The position numbers were made by a program, and so were the translations under genes. A model generated the notes under the pieces. It was not told where the DNA came from. It was given only the letters and a program-made list of their open reading frames with translations, and ran no database searches. DNA of 64,000 nucleotides from Azospira oryzae (GTDB taxonomy: Bacteria; Pseudomonadota; Gammaproteobacteria; Burkholderiales; Rhodocyclaceae), in contig NZ_SHKM01000001.1 in assembly GCF_004217225.1 (NCBI RefSeq), forward strand, positions 1,216,137-1,280,136, in the 5' to 3' direction. Below, in pieces: positions 55,820-64,000 of this stretch (within the stretch, counting starts at the first letter, position 1; each line of letters starts with the position of its first letter).

Positions 55820-58171
55820 ATGCAACTGCGATTCGCCTCCGTCCTGCTGCTGTTCCTCGCCGGCTGTACCGCCCTGGTGCGCCACGACCTGGATCAACGC
55901 TTCGGCCCCGCCGATGGGGGCCGCTACGACGCGCCCCGGCCCGGCGCCATCTCCTTCCAGCAGCAGGTACGACCCATCCTGGACAGCCGCTGCGTCGTCT
56001 GCCACTCCTGCTACGACGCCCCCTGCCAGATCAAGCTGGGTTCCTGGGAAGGCGTGGCCCGGGGCGGCAGCAAGATCGAGGTCTATAACGGCACCCGCCT
56101 GCGGGAGGAGACGCCGACCCGCCTCTTCATCGATGCCGAGAAAGCCTCCCAGTGGCGCGACAAGGGCTTCCACCCGATCCTCAACGAGCGGGGCGACACT
56201 CCTGCCGCCGCCCTCCAGGCCAGTCTCCTGGCCCGGGCCCTGGACCTCAAGGCGGCCCATCCCCTGGTGCCCGACCAGCCGGTGGCCGGGGACATCGACT
56301 TTTCCCTGGCGCGCCAGCAGTCCTGCCCGGCCATCGAGGAGTACGACGCCCTGGAACGGCGCAATCCGGGCTGGGGCATGCCCTTCGGCCTGCCGGCCCT
56401 GGCGCCGGCGGAAGTGGCCCTGCTGAAAAAATGGCTGCAGCAGGGCGCCCCCGCCGAAGGCCCCCAGCCCCTGACGCCCGCCCTCCAGGCCCAGGTAGAT
56501 GCCTGGGAGCGCTTCCTCAACGGCGCCGACCTCAAGACCCGCCTCATGGCCCGCTATCTCTACGAGCACCTGTTCCTGGCCAACCTCTACTTCGAGGGCG
56601 CCGCCGAAGGTAGCGACGGCCCCCGTTACTTCCGCCTGGTGCGCTCCCGCAGCGGCCCGGGGGAGGCGGTGCAGGAAATCGCCACCCGGCGCCCCTTCGA
56701 CGACCCGGAGGTGGAACACTTCCACTACCGCCTGCGCCCGGTGGAAGAGACCATCGTCGCCAAAAACCACATGCCCTACGCCCTCGGCCCGGGGCGCATG
56801 GCCCGCTGGCGCGAACTGTTCCTGCAACCCGCCTACCGGGTGGAGCGCCTGCCGGGCTACGCGCCGGAAGTGGCGGCCAATCCCTTCCTCGCCTTCCGCG
56901 ACATCCCGGTCCGCGCCCGCTACCAGTTCCTCCTGGACGAGGCCCAGTTCACCGTGATGGGCTTCATCAAGGGCCCGGTGTGCCGGGGCCAGACGGCCCT
57001 CAACGTCATCGACGACCATTTCTGGGTCTTCTTCCAGAACCCGGACAGCGTCTCCGAATCCGACGAAGCCTTTCTCCTGCGGGAAAGCCGCAACCTCAGC
57101 CTGCCGGCGGAAAAGGGCAGCGAGACGCCGATCCTCACCCCCTGGATGCGCTACAGCGCCCAGGAGACCCGCTATCTCCAGGCCAAGTCCCGCTACTACG
57201 AGCAGCGCTTCGACAGCCCGGCCAAGGTCAATCTCAACCTGATCTGGGACGGCGGCGGCCGCAACGACAACGCCGCCCTCACCATCTACCGCCACTTCGA
57301 CAGCGCCACGGTGCTGAAGGGCCTGGTAGGCGAAAAGCCCAAGACCGCCTGGGTCCTCAGCTACCCCCTGCTGGAACGCATCCACTACCTGCTGGTGGCG
57401 GGCTACGACGTCTTCGGCAATATCGGCCACCAGCTGACGACGCGGCTGTACATGGATTTCCTGCGCATGGAGGGGGAATCCCAGTTCCTCATGCTGCTGC
57501 CCCGGGAGGCCCGCATCCGGGTGCGGGACCACTGGTACCGGGACGTCAATGGCGACACCCGGGAACGGGTCTACGGCAGCATCGCCCGCTTCGACCAGGA
57601 AAGCGGCATCGCCTACCAGGAGCGGGAGCAGCCCGAGCGCGAACTGCTGCAACGTCTGCAACAGCGCTTGCAGCCGGTGCTGCCGCGGCAGCACCTTCTC
57701 GACACCCTGCCCGATGCGGCCCTGCAGACCAATCTGCAGGATCTGGCCCGGGTCGCCGGCAAGGCCCTGGCCTGGCTGCCGGAAAGCAGCCTGCTGCTGC
57801 TGGAGGAAGCGGGACGCCCGCCCCGGATCTTCACCCTGCTGCGCAACACGGGCCACCGCAACGTCACCTACGTGCTCATCGAAAAGCTGGCCATCGCCCC
57901 GGAAGAACACAGCCTGGACGTGCTGCCCGGCATCGCCACCGCCTATCCCAACGCTTTCTACCGGGTGCCCCGCGCCAGCCTGGGCGCCTTCGCCCGGGAC
58001 CTGGCGGCCCTGGCCTCGGAACGGGACTACACCCGCTTCATGGACGCCTACGGCCTGCGCCGCAGCAGCCCGGCCTTCTGGGCCCTGAGCGACTACGTCA
58101 ATGGGGAATACCGGCGCCAGGCCCCCGTCGAGGCCGGCTGGCTGGACTACAACCGGCTGGAGAACCGCTGA
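55820..58171 (+). CDS. cti: Fatty acid cis/trans isomerase
   Basis: About 783 residues. The N-terminus MQLRFASVLLLFLAGCTA is a signal peptide with a lipobox-like Cys. A heme c site CVVCH follows at ~60 within CVVCHSCYDAPC, as in Cti. This periplasmic cytochrome converts cis to trans unsaturated membrane fatty acids without ATP, a fast response to solvents and heat. The long C-terminal body matches Cti in length. A start 69 nt upstream would bury the signal peptide and is rejected. Confidence 0.93.
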   Translation: MQLRFASVLLLFLAGCTALVRHDLDQRFGPADGGRYDAPRPGAISFQQQVRPILDSRCVVCHSCYDAPCQIKLGSWEGVARGGSKIEVYNGTRLREETPTRLFIDAEKASQWRDKGFHPILNERGDTPAAALQASLLARALDLKAAHPLVPDQPVAGDIDFSLARQQSCPAIEEYDALERRNPGWGMPFGLPALAPAEVALLKKWLQQGAPAEGPQPLTPALQAQVDAWERFLNGADLKTRLMARYLYEHLFLANLYFEGAAEGSDGPRYFRLVRSRSGPGEAVQEIATRRPFDDPEVEHFHYRLRPVEETIVAKNHMPYALGPGRMARWRELFLQPAYRVERLPGYAPEVAANPFLAFRDIPVRARYQFLLDEAQFTVMGFIKGPVCRGQTALNVIDDHFWVFFQNPDSVSESDEAFLLRESRNLSLPAEKGSETPILTPWMRYSAQETRYLQAKSRYYEQRFDSPAKVNLNLIWDGGGRNDNAALTIYRHFDSATVLKGLVGEKPKTAWVLSYPLLERIHYLLVAGYDVFGNIGHQLTTRLYMDFLRMEGESQFLMLLPREARIRVRDHWYRDVNGDTRERVYGSIARFDQESGIAYQEREQPERELLQRLQQRLQPVLPRQHLLDTLPDAALQTNLQDLARVAGKALAWLPESSLLLLEEAGRPPRIFTLLRNTGHRNVTYVLIEKLAIAPEEHSLDVLPGIATAYPNAFYRVPRASLGAFARDLAALASERDYTRFMDAYGLRRSSPAFWALSDYVNGEYRRQAPVEAGWLDYNRLENR

Positions 58172-58202
58172 TCCAGGCCCTCTGCAGGAAGGGCGGAAAA
58201 AG

Positions 58203-58228
58203 AAAAAGCCGCCCGAGGGCGGCTTTTT
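58203..58228. terminator. Bidirectional terminator between cti and dctA
   Basis: AAAAAGCCGCC / GGCGGCTTTTT with a tetraloop (CGAG), with A and T runs on both sides. It serves convergent cti (plus) and dctA (minus). Confidence 0.93.
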
Positions 58229-58249
58229 GATTGGCGGCTACCTGAAAGG

Positions 58250-59596
58250 TCAGGCGGCCTTGCCCACCGGACGGGCCAGGTCGGCCGGATGCAGCACGGC
58301 GTCGGACACGGCTTCGGGCTCGTCGGCCTCTTCCACCGTTTCGCCGTTCAGCACCCGGGTCATGCGGTCGGTGTTGAGGGCGTTTTCCCACTTGGAGACG
58401 ACGATGGTGGCGACGCCGTTGCCGATCAGGTTGGTGATGGCGCGGGCTTCGGACATGAAGCGGTCCACCCCCAGCAGCAGGGCCAGGCCTTCCACCGGCA
58501 GCTTGCCGCCCAGGGTGGCCAGGGTGGCCGCCAGGGTGATGAAGCCGCCGCCGGTCACGGCCGCCGCGCCCTTGGAGGTCAGCAGCAGCACGCCGAGGAT
58601 GGTCAGCTGCTCGGTCAGGGTCAGGGGCACGTTGAGGGCCTGGGCGATGAAGATGGCCGCCATGGTCAGGTAGATGGAGGTGCCGTCCAGGTTGAAGGAG
58701 TAGCCGGTGGGAATGACCATGCCGACCACGGGCTTGTGGCAGCCCAGGTTTTCCAGCTTGGTCATCATGCGCGGCAGGGCGGACTCGGAGGAGGAGGTGC
58801 CGAGCACGATGAGCAGCTCTTCCTTGATGTAGGCCAGGAACTTCAGCAGGGAGAAGCCGGTGAACTTGGCGATCAGGCCCAGCACCACGAAGACGAACAG
58901 GGCACAGGTGATGTACACGTTGGCCATGAGGAAGCCCAGCTGCTTCAGGGAGCCGATGCCGTACTTGCCGATGGTGAAGGCCATGGCGCCGAAGGCGCCG
59001 ATGGGGGCGAAGTGCATGATCATGCCGATGACGCCGAAAAGGCCGTGGGAGAACTCGTCGAGAATCTTCACCAGGGGCTTGGCCTTGTCGCCCAGGCGGG
59101 ACAGAGCCAGGCCGAAGAGCACGGAGAACAGCAGCACCTGCAGGATTTCACCCTTGGCGAAGGCATCCACCACGCTGTTGGGGATGATGTTCATGAGGAA
59201 ATCGGTGGTGCTCTGGTTGTGGGCCGCCGCGGCGTAGTTGGCGATGGCCTTGGTATCCAGGGTGGCCGGATCCACGTTCATGCCGGCGCCCGGCTGCAGG
59301 ATGTTCACCACGATCAGGCCGATGGCCAGGGCCACGGTGGACACCACTTCAAAGTAGATCAGGGCCTTCAGGCCGACCCGGCCCACTTCCTTCATGTCGC
59401 CCATCTTGGCGATGCCGACCACCACGGTGGCGAAGATGATCGGGGCGATCATCATCTTGATCAGCTTGATGAAGGCGTCGCCCAGGGGCTTCATGGTGGC
59501 GCCCGTTTCCGGGAAGAAGGCGCCGAGGGCGACCCCCAGGGCAATGGCGAACAGCACCTGCACATACAGGCGCTTGTAGAAAGGCTTGTGAGACAT
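58250..59596 (-). CDS. dctA: C4-dicarboxylate/H+ symporter DctA
   Basis: 448 residues of the SLC1/DAACS family. The signatures [13 protein letters not shown], the NLDGTSIY motif and [14 protein letters not shown] are present. It imports succinate, fumarate, malate and aspartate. The ATG at 59596 has AGGAG at good spacing, and a GTG two codons earlier is unlikely. It is divergent from dctS. Confidence 0.97.
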   Translation of the reverse strand: MSHKPFYKRLYVQVLFAIALGVALGAFFPETGATMKPLGDAFIKLIKMMIAPIIFATVVVGIAKMGDMKEVGRVGLKALIYFEVVSTVALAIGLIVVNILQPGAGMNVDPATLDTKAIANYAAAAHNQSTTDFLMNIIPNSVVDAFAKGEILQVLLFSVLFGLALSRLGDKAKPLVKILDEFSHGLFGVIGMIMHFAPIGAFGAMAFTIGKYGIGSLKQLGFLMANVYITCALFVFVVLGLIAKFTGFSLLKFLAYIKEELLIVLGTSSSESALPRMMTKLENLGCHKPVVGMVIPTGYSFNLDGTSIYLTMAAIFIAQALNVPLTLTEQLTILGVLLLTSKGAAAVTGGGFITLAATLATLGGKLPVEGLALLLGVDRFMSEARAITNLIGNGVATIVVSKWENALNTDRMTRVLNGETVEEADEPEAVSDAVLHPADLARPVGKAA

Positions 59597-59624
59597 GGTC
59601 ACTCCTGCTGATTGAGATGGCTCC

Positions 59625-59646
59625 CGGGGTTTCCGTACGGACCCCG
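59625..59646. promoter_or_regulatory. Near-palindrome in the dctA-dctS intergenic region
   Basis: CGGGG / CCCCG arms flank the perfect core TCCGTACGGA (59632-59641), 29 nt upstream of the dctA ATG. It is either an operator for DctR or a hairpin in the dctA 5' leader; nothing decides between the two. Confidence 0.4.
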
Positions 59647-59776
59647 ATGTAGTTATGGGGGCGCATTCTCTGCCCCTGAAGCCGGGGTCGCCATTGTGGT
59701 TATCCGTTAGCTGCAGCGCAGCATGACCCCGCGGAGAGGCAAACGGGACGCACCTCCTGGGGTACTATTGCGCTTT

Positions 59777-61765
59777 ATGAAACGACTTTCCGTTCCTTCC
59801 TCGGGCAGCGTCCTGCAATGGCCCCGCTGGACCCTGCTGATGCCCAAGCTGGCGGTGGGGCTGCTGGTCATTTCCCTGGTCAGCCTGCTGTGGCTCCTGC
59901 ACCGCAACGAGGTGGAGGAGCAACGGGCCACCCTCATCGCCGACATCCTCTGGCTGGAACAGAATTTCCGCTTCCACATGTCGGGCAACGAGGACCAGCT
60001 CAACCGCACCGGCCTCGACATGGGCAGCGCCGCCAAGGGCGGCACGCCGGCGACGGTGTTCCAGGTGCAGGCCCAGCACATCGTCAAGAACAACCCGGAA
60101 GTGGAACAGGTGATCTGGCTCGACGCCGGCGGCAACCTGGTCCAGGCCTATCCCAACCGCATCCCCGACCGGCAGGAACTGGACATCTTCGGCGGCCCCA
60201 TCACCCGGGACGCCTTCGACTTCGCCCGCAAGCTGGGCAAGGCCACCTACACCGACCCCTACCGGGCCGCCGGCGGCAACAGCCAGATCGACCTGTTCGT
60301 GCCCATCTACCGCCAGGGCGACTTCGCCGGCATGCTGGTGATGGCCTATTCCCTCAAGTCCATGCTCAACCACCTGGTGCCCTGGTGGTTTGCCGAGAAA
60401 TACCAGCTGCGCATCCTGGACGACGGCGGTGCGGTGCTGGCCAGCAAGTCCAACATCCAGGGCGAGCCCGGGCTGGCCTACGAGCTGCCCTTCGACCCGC
60501 CGGGCCACGGCCTCATGCTGCAGGGCATCGCCTACCGCAATGCCGGCAACCCGGCCCAGCTGGTCCTGGCCGGCGCCATCGTGGTCCTGGCCATCGGCGT
60601 CTTCTGGAGCCTCTTCGCCATCCGCGGCCTGATCAAGAAGCGCCTGGCGGCAGAACAGGCCCTGCGCGACGAACATGCCTTCCGCCAGGCCATGGAGGAC
60701 TCCATGATCATCGGCATGCGGGCCCGGGACATGGACGGCCGCATCACCTACGTGAACCCGGCCTTCTGCCGCATGAGCGGCTACCGGGCCGACGAACTGG
60801 TGGGCCACAGCCCGCCCCTGCCCTACTGGAACCCGGACAGCCTGGACACCCACGAGGAGCAGAACGCCCTGGTGCTCACCGGCCACGCCCCCAACGAGGG
60901 CTTCGAGGCCAGCATCCGCCACCGGGACGGCCACATCGTGCACACCATGGTGTACGCCACGCCCCTGATCGACGCCCACGGCAAGCAGACCGGCTGGATC
61001 AGTTCGGTGGTGGACATCTCGGAGCGGAAGAAGGCCCAGGCCCTGCAGCGGCAGCAGCAGGAGAAACTGGAACAGACGGCGCGCCTGGTGACCATGGGGG
61101 AAATGGCCTCCACCCTGGCCCACGAACTGAACCAGCCCCTCTCCGCCATCGCCAGCTACACCACCGGCTGCCTCAACCGCCTGGAGGCGGGGGACTACAC
61201 CCGGGAGGAAATCTCCGGCGCCCTCAACAAGCTAGCCCTGCAGGCCCAGCGGGCCGGCCGCATCATCCGCCGGGTGCACGACTTCGTGCGGCGACGGGAG
61301 CCCCAGCGGGTCATCTGCCACCTGGAAGAGGTGATCGAGGACAGCATCGCCTTCATCGAGCCCCTGGCGCGCAAGCAGCAGGTGCACATGCTGCGCCTGG
61401 TGCCGGCCCATCTGCCCAAGCTGCTGGCCGACCCGGTGCTGCTGGGCCAGGTGCTGATCAACCTGATGCGCAACGGCATCGACGCCATGGCCGCCACCCC
61501 GCCGGAGCGGCGCCAGCTCATCGTCGAGGCCCAGCTGCTGGGCGACCAGGTGGAAGTGTGCATCGCCGACCGGGGCTGCGGCATTCCCCCGGAAGTGGCG
61601 GAAAAGCTCTTTTCCCCCTTCTTCACCACCAAGACGGAAGGCATGGGCATGGGCCTCAACATCTGCCGTTCCGTCATAGAATTCCACGGCGGCCGCCTCT
61701 GGTTCGAACCGGGGGCCGAAGGCGGCACCGTATTCATCTTCACCCTGCCCCTCGACTGGGAGTAA
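59777..61765 (+). CDS. dctS: DctS-like C4-dicarboxylate sensor kinase
   Basis: 662 residues. Two transmembrane helices (~25-45 and ~270-295) enclose a double-PDC-like periplasmic sensor. A cytoplasmic PAS domain (~315-430), HisKA with TLAHELNQPLSAIASY and an HATPase domain (NLMRNGIDAMA, GMGMGLNICRS) follow. The layout matches DctS/DctB. It is paired with dctR by a 3-nt gap and is divergent from dctA, its expected target. Confidence 0.92.
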   Translation: MKRLSVPSSGSVLQWPRWTLLMPKLAVGLLVISLVSLLWLLHRNEVEEQRATLIADILWLEQNFRFHMSGNEDQLNRTGLDMGSAAKGGTPATVFQVQAQHIVKNNPEVEQVIWLDAGGNLVQAYPNRIPDRQELDIFGGPITRDAFDFARKLGKATYTDPYRAAGGNSQIDLFVPIYRQGDFAGMLVMAYSLKSMLNHLVPWWFAEKYQLRILDDGGAVLASKSNIQGEPGLAYELPFDPPGHGLMLQGIAYRNAGNPAQLVLAGAIVVLAIGVFWSLFAIRGLIKKRLAAEQALRDEHAFRQAMEDSMIIGMRARDMDGRITYVNPAFCRMSGYRADELVGHSPPLPYWNPDSLDTHEEQNALVLTGHAPNEGFEASIRHRDGHIVHTMVYATPLIDAHGKQTGWISSVVDISERKKAQALQRQQQEKLEQTARLVTMGEMASTLAHELNQPLSAIASYTTGCLNRLEAGDYTREEISGALNKLALQAQRAGRIIRRVHDFVRRREPQRVICHLEEVIEDSIAFIEPLARKQQVHMLRLVPAHLPKLLADPVLLGQVLINLMRNGIDAMAATPPERRQLIVEAQLLGDQVEVCIADRGCGIPPEVAEKLFSPFFTTKTEGMGMGLNICRSVIEFHGGRLWFEPGAEGGTVFIFTLPLDWE

Positions 61766-61768
61766 GCC

Positions 61769-62371
61769 GTGAGCCCCAAAGCCCACATCATCGACGACGA
61801 CGAAGCCATCCGCGACGCCCTTTCCTGGCTGCTGCAGTCCCGCGGCGTCGCCAGCGCCACCTGGCCCAGCGCCGAAGCCTTCCTGGAGGCCTGGAACGCC
61901 TCCGGCGAAAGCCTGCAGGGCTGCCTGCTGCTGGATATCCGCATGGACGGCATGAGCGGCCTGGAACTGTTCGAGCACCTGCAGGGCAAGGGCCTCAAGC
62001 TGCCGGTGATCTTCCTCACCGGCCACGGCGACGTACCCATGGCCGTCTCCTCCCTGAAGAAGGGCGCCTTCGATTTCGTCGAAAAGCCCTTCAACGACAA
62101 CGAACTGGTGAACCGGGTCATCGAGGCCATGGATGCGGACGCCCGCAACCAGGAAAAGCAGGCCATCAGCGCCTCCGTCCAGTCCCGCCTGGACACCCTC
62201 ACCACCCGGGAGCGGCAGATCATGGAACTGATCCTGGTGGGCAAGTTCAATAAGGTCATCGCCGACGAACTGCAGATCAGCATGCGCACGGTGGAAGTGC
62301 ACCGGGCCCACCTGTTTGAGAAGATGGGCGTGCGCACCGCCGTGGAACTGGCCCAACTGCTCAAGCCCTGA
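61769..62371 (+). CDS. dctR: DctR-like FixJ-family response regulator
   Basis: 200 residues. The receiver has DDDE, phosphoacceptor Asp in LLLDIRMDG, Thr in FLTGHG and Lys in VEKPF. The C-terminal LuxR-type HTH reads LTTRERQIMELILVGKFNKVIADEL. It acts with sigma-70, unlike sigma-54-dependent DctD. The start is GTG. It is probably co-transcribed with dctS and possibly with the following c-di-GMP gene. Confidence 0.92.
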   Translation: MSPKAHIIDDDEAIRDALSWLLQSRGVASATWPSAEAFLEAWNASGESLQGCLLLDIRMDGMSGLELFEHLQGKGLKLPVIFLTGHGDVPMAVSSLKKGAFDFVEKPFNDNELVNRVIEAMDADARNQEKQAISASVQSRLDTLTTRERQIMELILVGKFNKVIADELQISMRTVEVHRAHLFEKMGVRTAVELAQLLKP

Positions 62372-62382
62372 GGTATTCCGTC

Positions 62383-64000
62383 ATGAAACCGCCCGCCCCC
62401 GCCGCCCCCTCCCCCAATGGACAGGCCGGCCTGGTGGCCGGGCTCTACGGCCTTCTGGCGGCCCTCTGGATCGCCCTCTCGGACCGGCTGGCGGCCCTGG
62501 TGGCGGGCGACACGGCCCAGCTGACCCTGATCCAGAACTACAAGGGCTGGGCCTTCGTCGCCATCACCTGCACCCTCCTCTTCTTTCTCGTGCGCCGTTC
62601 CCTGTCCCGGCTCCAGGGCTCCTACCGGGCCCTGGCGGAAAGCGAGGCCCTCTACGAATCCCTGGTCCAGGTCATGCCCCAATGTCTCTACCGCATGGAC
62701 CGGGAAAGCCGCATCACCTTCGCCAACCGGGCCCTGGAACGCCACCTGGGCAAGCCCCGGGAAGCCATCCTGGGCCATTCGCCGCGGGAGGTGTATCCGG
62801 CGGATCTGGCGGCCAAGTACCGCCAGGACGACCTGCGGGTGCTGCAGGGCGAGACCCTCAACCTGATCGAGGAAATGGTTTCCCTCGATAGCGAGCAGCG
62901 CAAGCGCTACATCGAGATCGTCAAGACGCCCACCTACGCCCCCGACGGCAGCATCAACGGCATCCAGGGAATTTTCTGGGACATCACGGCACGCAAGAGC
63001 GCCGAGGAACAGATCGAATACCTGGCCCACCACGATCCCCTCACCGACCTGCCCAACCGGGTGCTGCTGCGCGACCGCTTCCTCCAGGCCCAGGGCCAGG
63101 CGGCCCGCAGCGCCAACCGGGTGGCCATCCTGTTCCTCGACCTGGACCACTTCAAGCTGGTGAACGACACCCTGGGCCACCCCATCGGCGACCGCCTGCT
63201 GCAGGCCGTGGCCGAGCGCCTGCGCCGCGGCGTACGGGAGACGGACACCATCAGCCGCCAGGGCGGCGACGAGTTCGTCATCGTCCTGCCCGAACTGGCG
63301 GACCCGGAAAGCGCCGGCAGCATCGCCGGCAAGCTGATGGAGCAGATGCACGAGCCGGTGCGGGTGAACGGCCACCGCCTCAACGTCACCTTTTCCCTGG
63401 GCATCGCCCTCTACCCGGACGACGGCGAGGATTTCGACACCCTGATGAAGAAGGCCGACACGGCCATGTACTCGGCCAAGGAGGCGGGGCGCAACACCCT
63501 GCGCTTCTTCACCGCCGCCATGAACGTCGAGGCCGCTGCCCGCCTCAAGCTGCAGAACCGCCTGCAGCGGGCCCTGGAGAAGGAAGAACTGGTGCTGTAC
63601 TACCAGCCCCAGTTCGACCTGGCCAGCGGCCGCATCCTCGGCGCCGAGGCCCTGCTGCGCTGGCGGGACCCGGAGCGGGGCCTGGTGCCCCCCGGGGAAT
63701 TCATTCCGGTGGCCGAGGACACGGGCCTCATCGGCCCCATCGGCGAATGGGTTATCGGCGAGGCCTGCCGCGAGCTGCGGCGCTGGCACGAGGCCGGGGC
63801 CACGGACCTGACCATGGCGGTCAACCTGTCGCCGGTGCAGTTCCGCCGCAGCCGCCTGGTGGAAATCGCCGCCCGGGCCCTGCAGGAAAACCGCCTGCCG
63901 GCCGAGTGCCTGGAATTCGAGCTGACCGAGTCCCTGCTGATCCGGGAGGACGCGGCCATCCTGGAAACCCTCACCGCCCTCAAGGGCCTGGGGGTGAAGC
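62383..64000 (+). CDS. Membrane PAS-GGDEF-EAL protein (cut by window end)
   Basis: 539 complete codons are visible. Two N-terminal helices (~16-38 and ~54-74) with a short loop, PAS (~85-205), GGDEF (~210-375, intact QGGDEF at ~293) and the start of an EAL domain (~390 on, with EALLRW at ~422). The stop and the DDFG motif lie beyond the window. Both domains look active as far as seen. The ATG at 62383 lies 11 nt after dctR with TGAGGT upstream, so it may belong to the dctSR operon. Confidence 0.92.
   Translation, partial: MKPPAPAAPSPNGQAGLVAGLYGLLAALWIALSDRLAALVAGDTAQLTLIQNYKGWAFVAITCTLLFFLVRRSLSRLQGSYRALAESEALYESLVQVMPQCLYRMDRESRITFANRALERHLGKPREAILGHSPREVYPADLAAKYRQDDLRVLQGETLNLIEEMVSLDSEQRKRYIEIVKTPTYAPDGSINGIQGIFWDITARKSAEEQIEYLAHHDPLTDLPNRVLLRDRFLQAQGQAARSANRVAILFLDLDHFKLVNDTLGHPIGDRLLQAVAERLRRGVRETDTISRQGGDEFVIVLPELADPESAGSIAGKLMEQMHEPVRVNGHRLNVTFSLGIALYPDDGEDFDTLMKKADTAMYSAKEAGRNTLRFFTAAMNVEAAARLKLQNRLQRALEKEELVLYYQPQFDLASGRILGAEALLRWRDPERGLVPPGEFIPVAEDTGLIGPIGEWVIGEACRELRRWHEAGATDLTMAVNLSPVQFRRSRLVEIAARALQENRLPAECLEFELTESLLIREDAAILETLTALKGLGVK

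Noticed and set aside
61195-63789. An 864-codon minus-strand ORF opposite dctS, dctR and the last GGDEF-EAL gene
   Set aside because: It crosses three well-supported plus-strand genes and switches composition at each; it is an antisense artefact.

Overview
The window is a GC-rich chromosomal segment, with CTG as the dominant leucine codon. It comes from a respiratory, denitrification-capable betaproteobacterium. The gene content points to Rhodocyclales, perhaps an Azospira/Dechlorosoma-like organism: norCB with norEFQD, a DNR-type regulator, nirJ-nirN, fixABCX, the rlmN-pilW-rodZ-ispG-hisS-bamB-der-hfq-hflXKC-hisZ-purA block, and TRAP/DctA C4-dicarboxylate uptake. The taxon is inferred from content and synteny, not from a search. 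No insertion sequence, phage, plasmid or CRISPR array was seen, and no gene-free stretch exceeds 300 bases.

Region 1 (1-7.0 kb) holds the end of a GGDEF-EAL protein, a CNNM/CorC-type membrane protein, an imperfect inverted repeat at 2476-2610, and a minus-strand set. That set is a DUF123 protein, an MBL-fold hydrolase and a very large CBS4-PAS2-GGDEF-EAL-CZB protein, divergent from norC.

Region 2 (7.0-19.4 kb) is the nitric oxide reductase cluster. norCB sits behind an FNR/DNR-like box. A separate three-gene module (porin, periplasmic binding protein, membrane GGDEF-EAL sensor) follows. Then come norE, norF, norQ, an unknown membrane protein, an Fe-S polyferredoxin, a possible 28-residue ORF, norD and a DNR-type Crp/Fnr regulator. 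A perfect TTGAT-N4-ATCAA box lies upstream of nirJ-nirN at 25.5 kb, so NO reduction and heme d1 maturation probably share one regulon.

Region 3 (19.4-29.4 kb) has a trypsin-like protease, a split aerotaxis receptor (PAS protein plus MCP) with a CheY-like protein, nirJ-nirN, truC, rnr, and two identical tRNA-Leu(CAG) genes, each with its own promoter and terminator.

Region 4 (29.6-45.4 kb) is an almost unbroken minus-strand housekeeping block from ndk to purA, with many 1-8 nt overlaps that suggest translational coupling.

Region 5 (45.5-51.5 kb) is fixABCX, the electron-bifurcating flavoprotein system. It lies directly behind a truncated KdpD-like kinase and a KdpE-like regulator on the same strand, with no kdpFABC in sight.

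Region 6 (51.5-64 kb) is a C4-dicarboxylate locus: TRAP transporter dctP-dctQ-dctM, dctA, and the dctS/dctR two-component pair followed 11 nt later by a GGDEF-EAL gene that runs off the window. A TauE/SafE permease and a heme-c cis/trans fatty acid isomerase lie between them. Four GGDEF-EAL proteins in 64 kb make c-di-GMP signalling a recurring theme.
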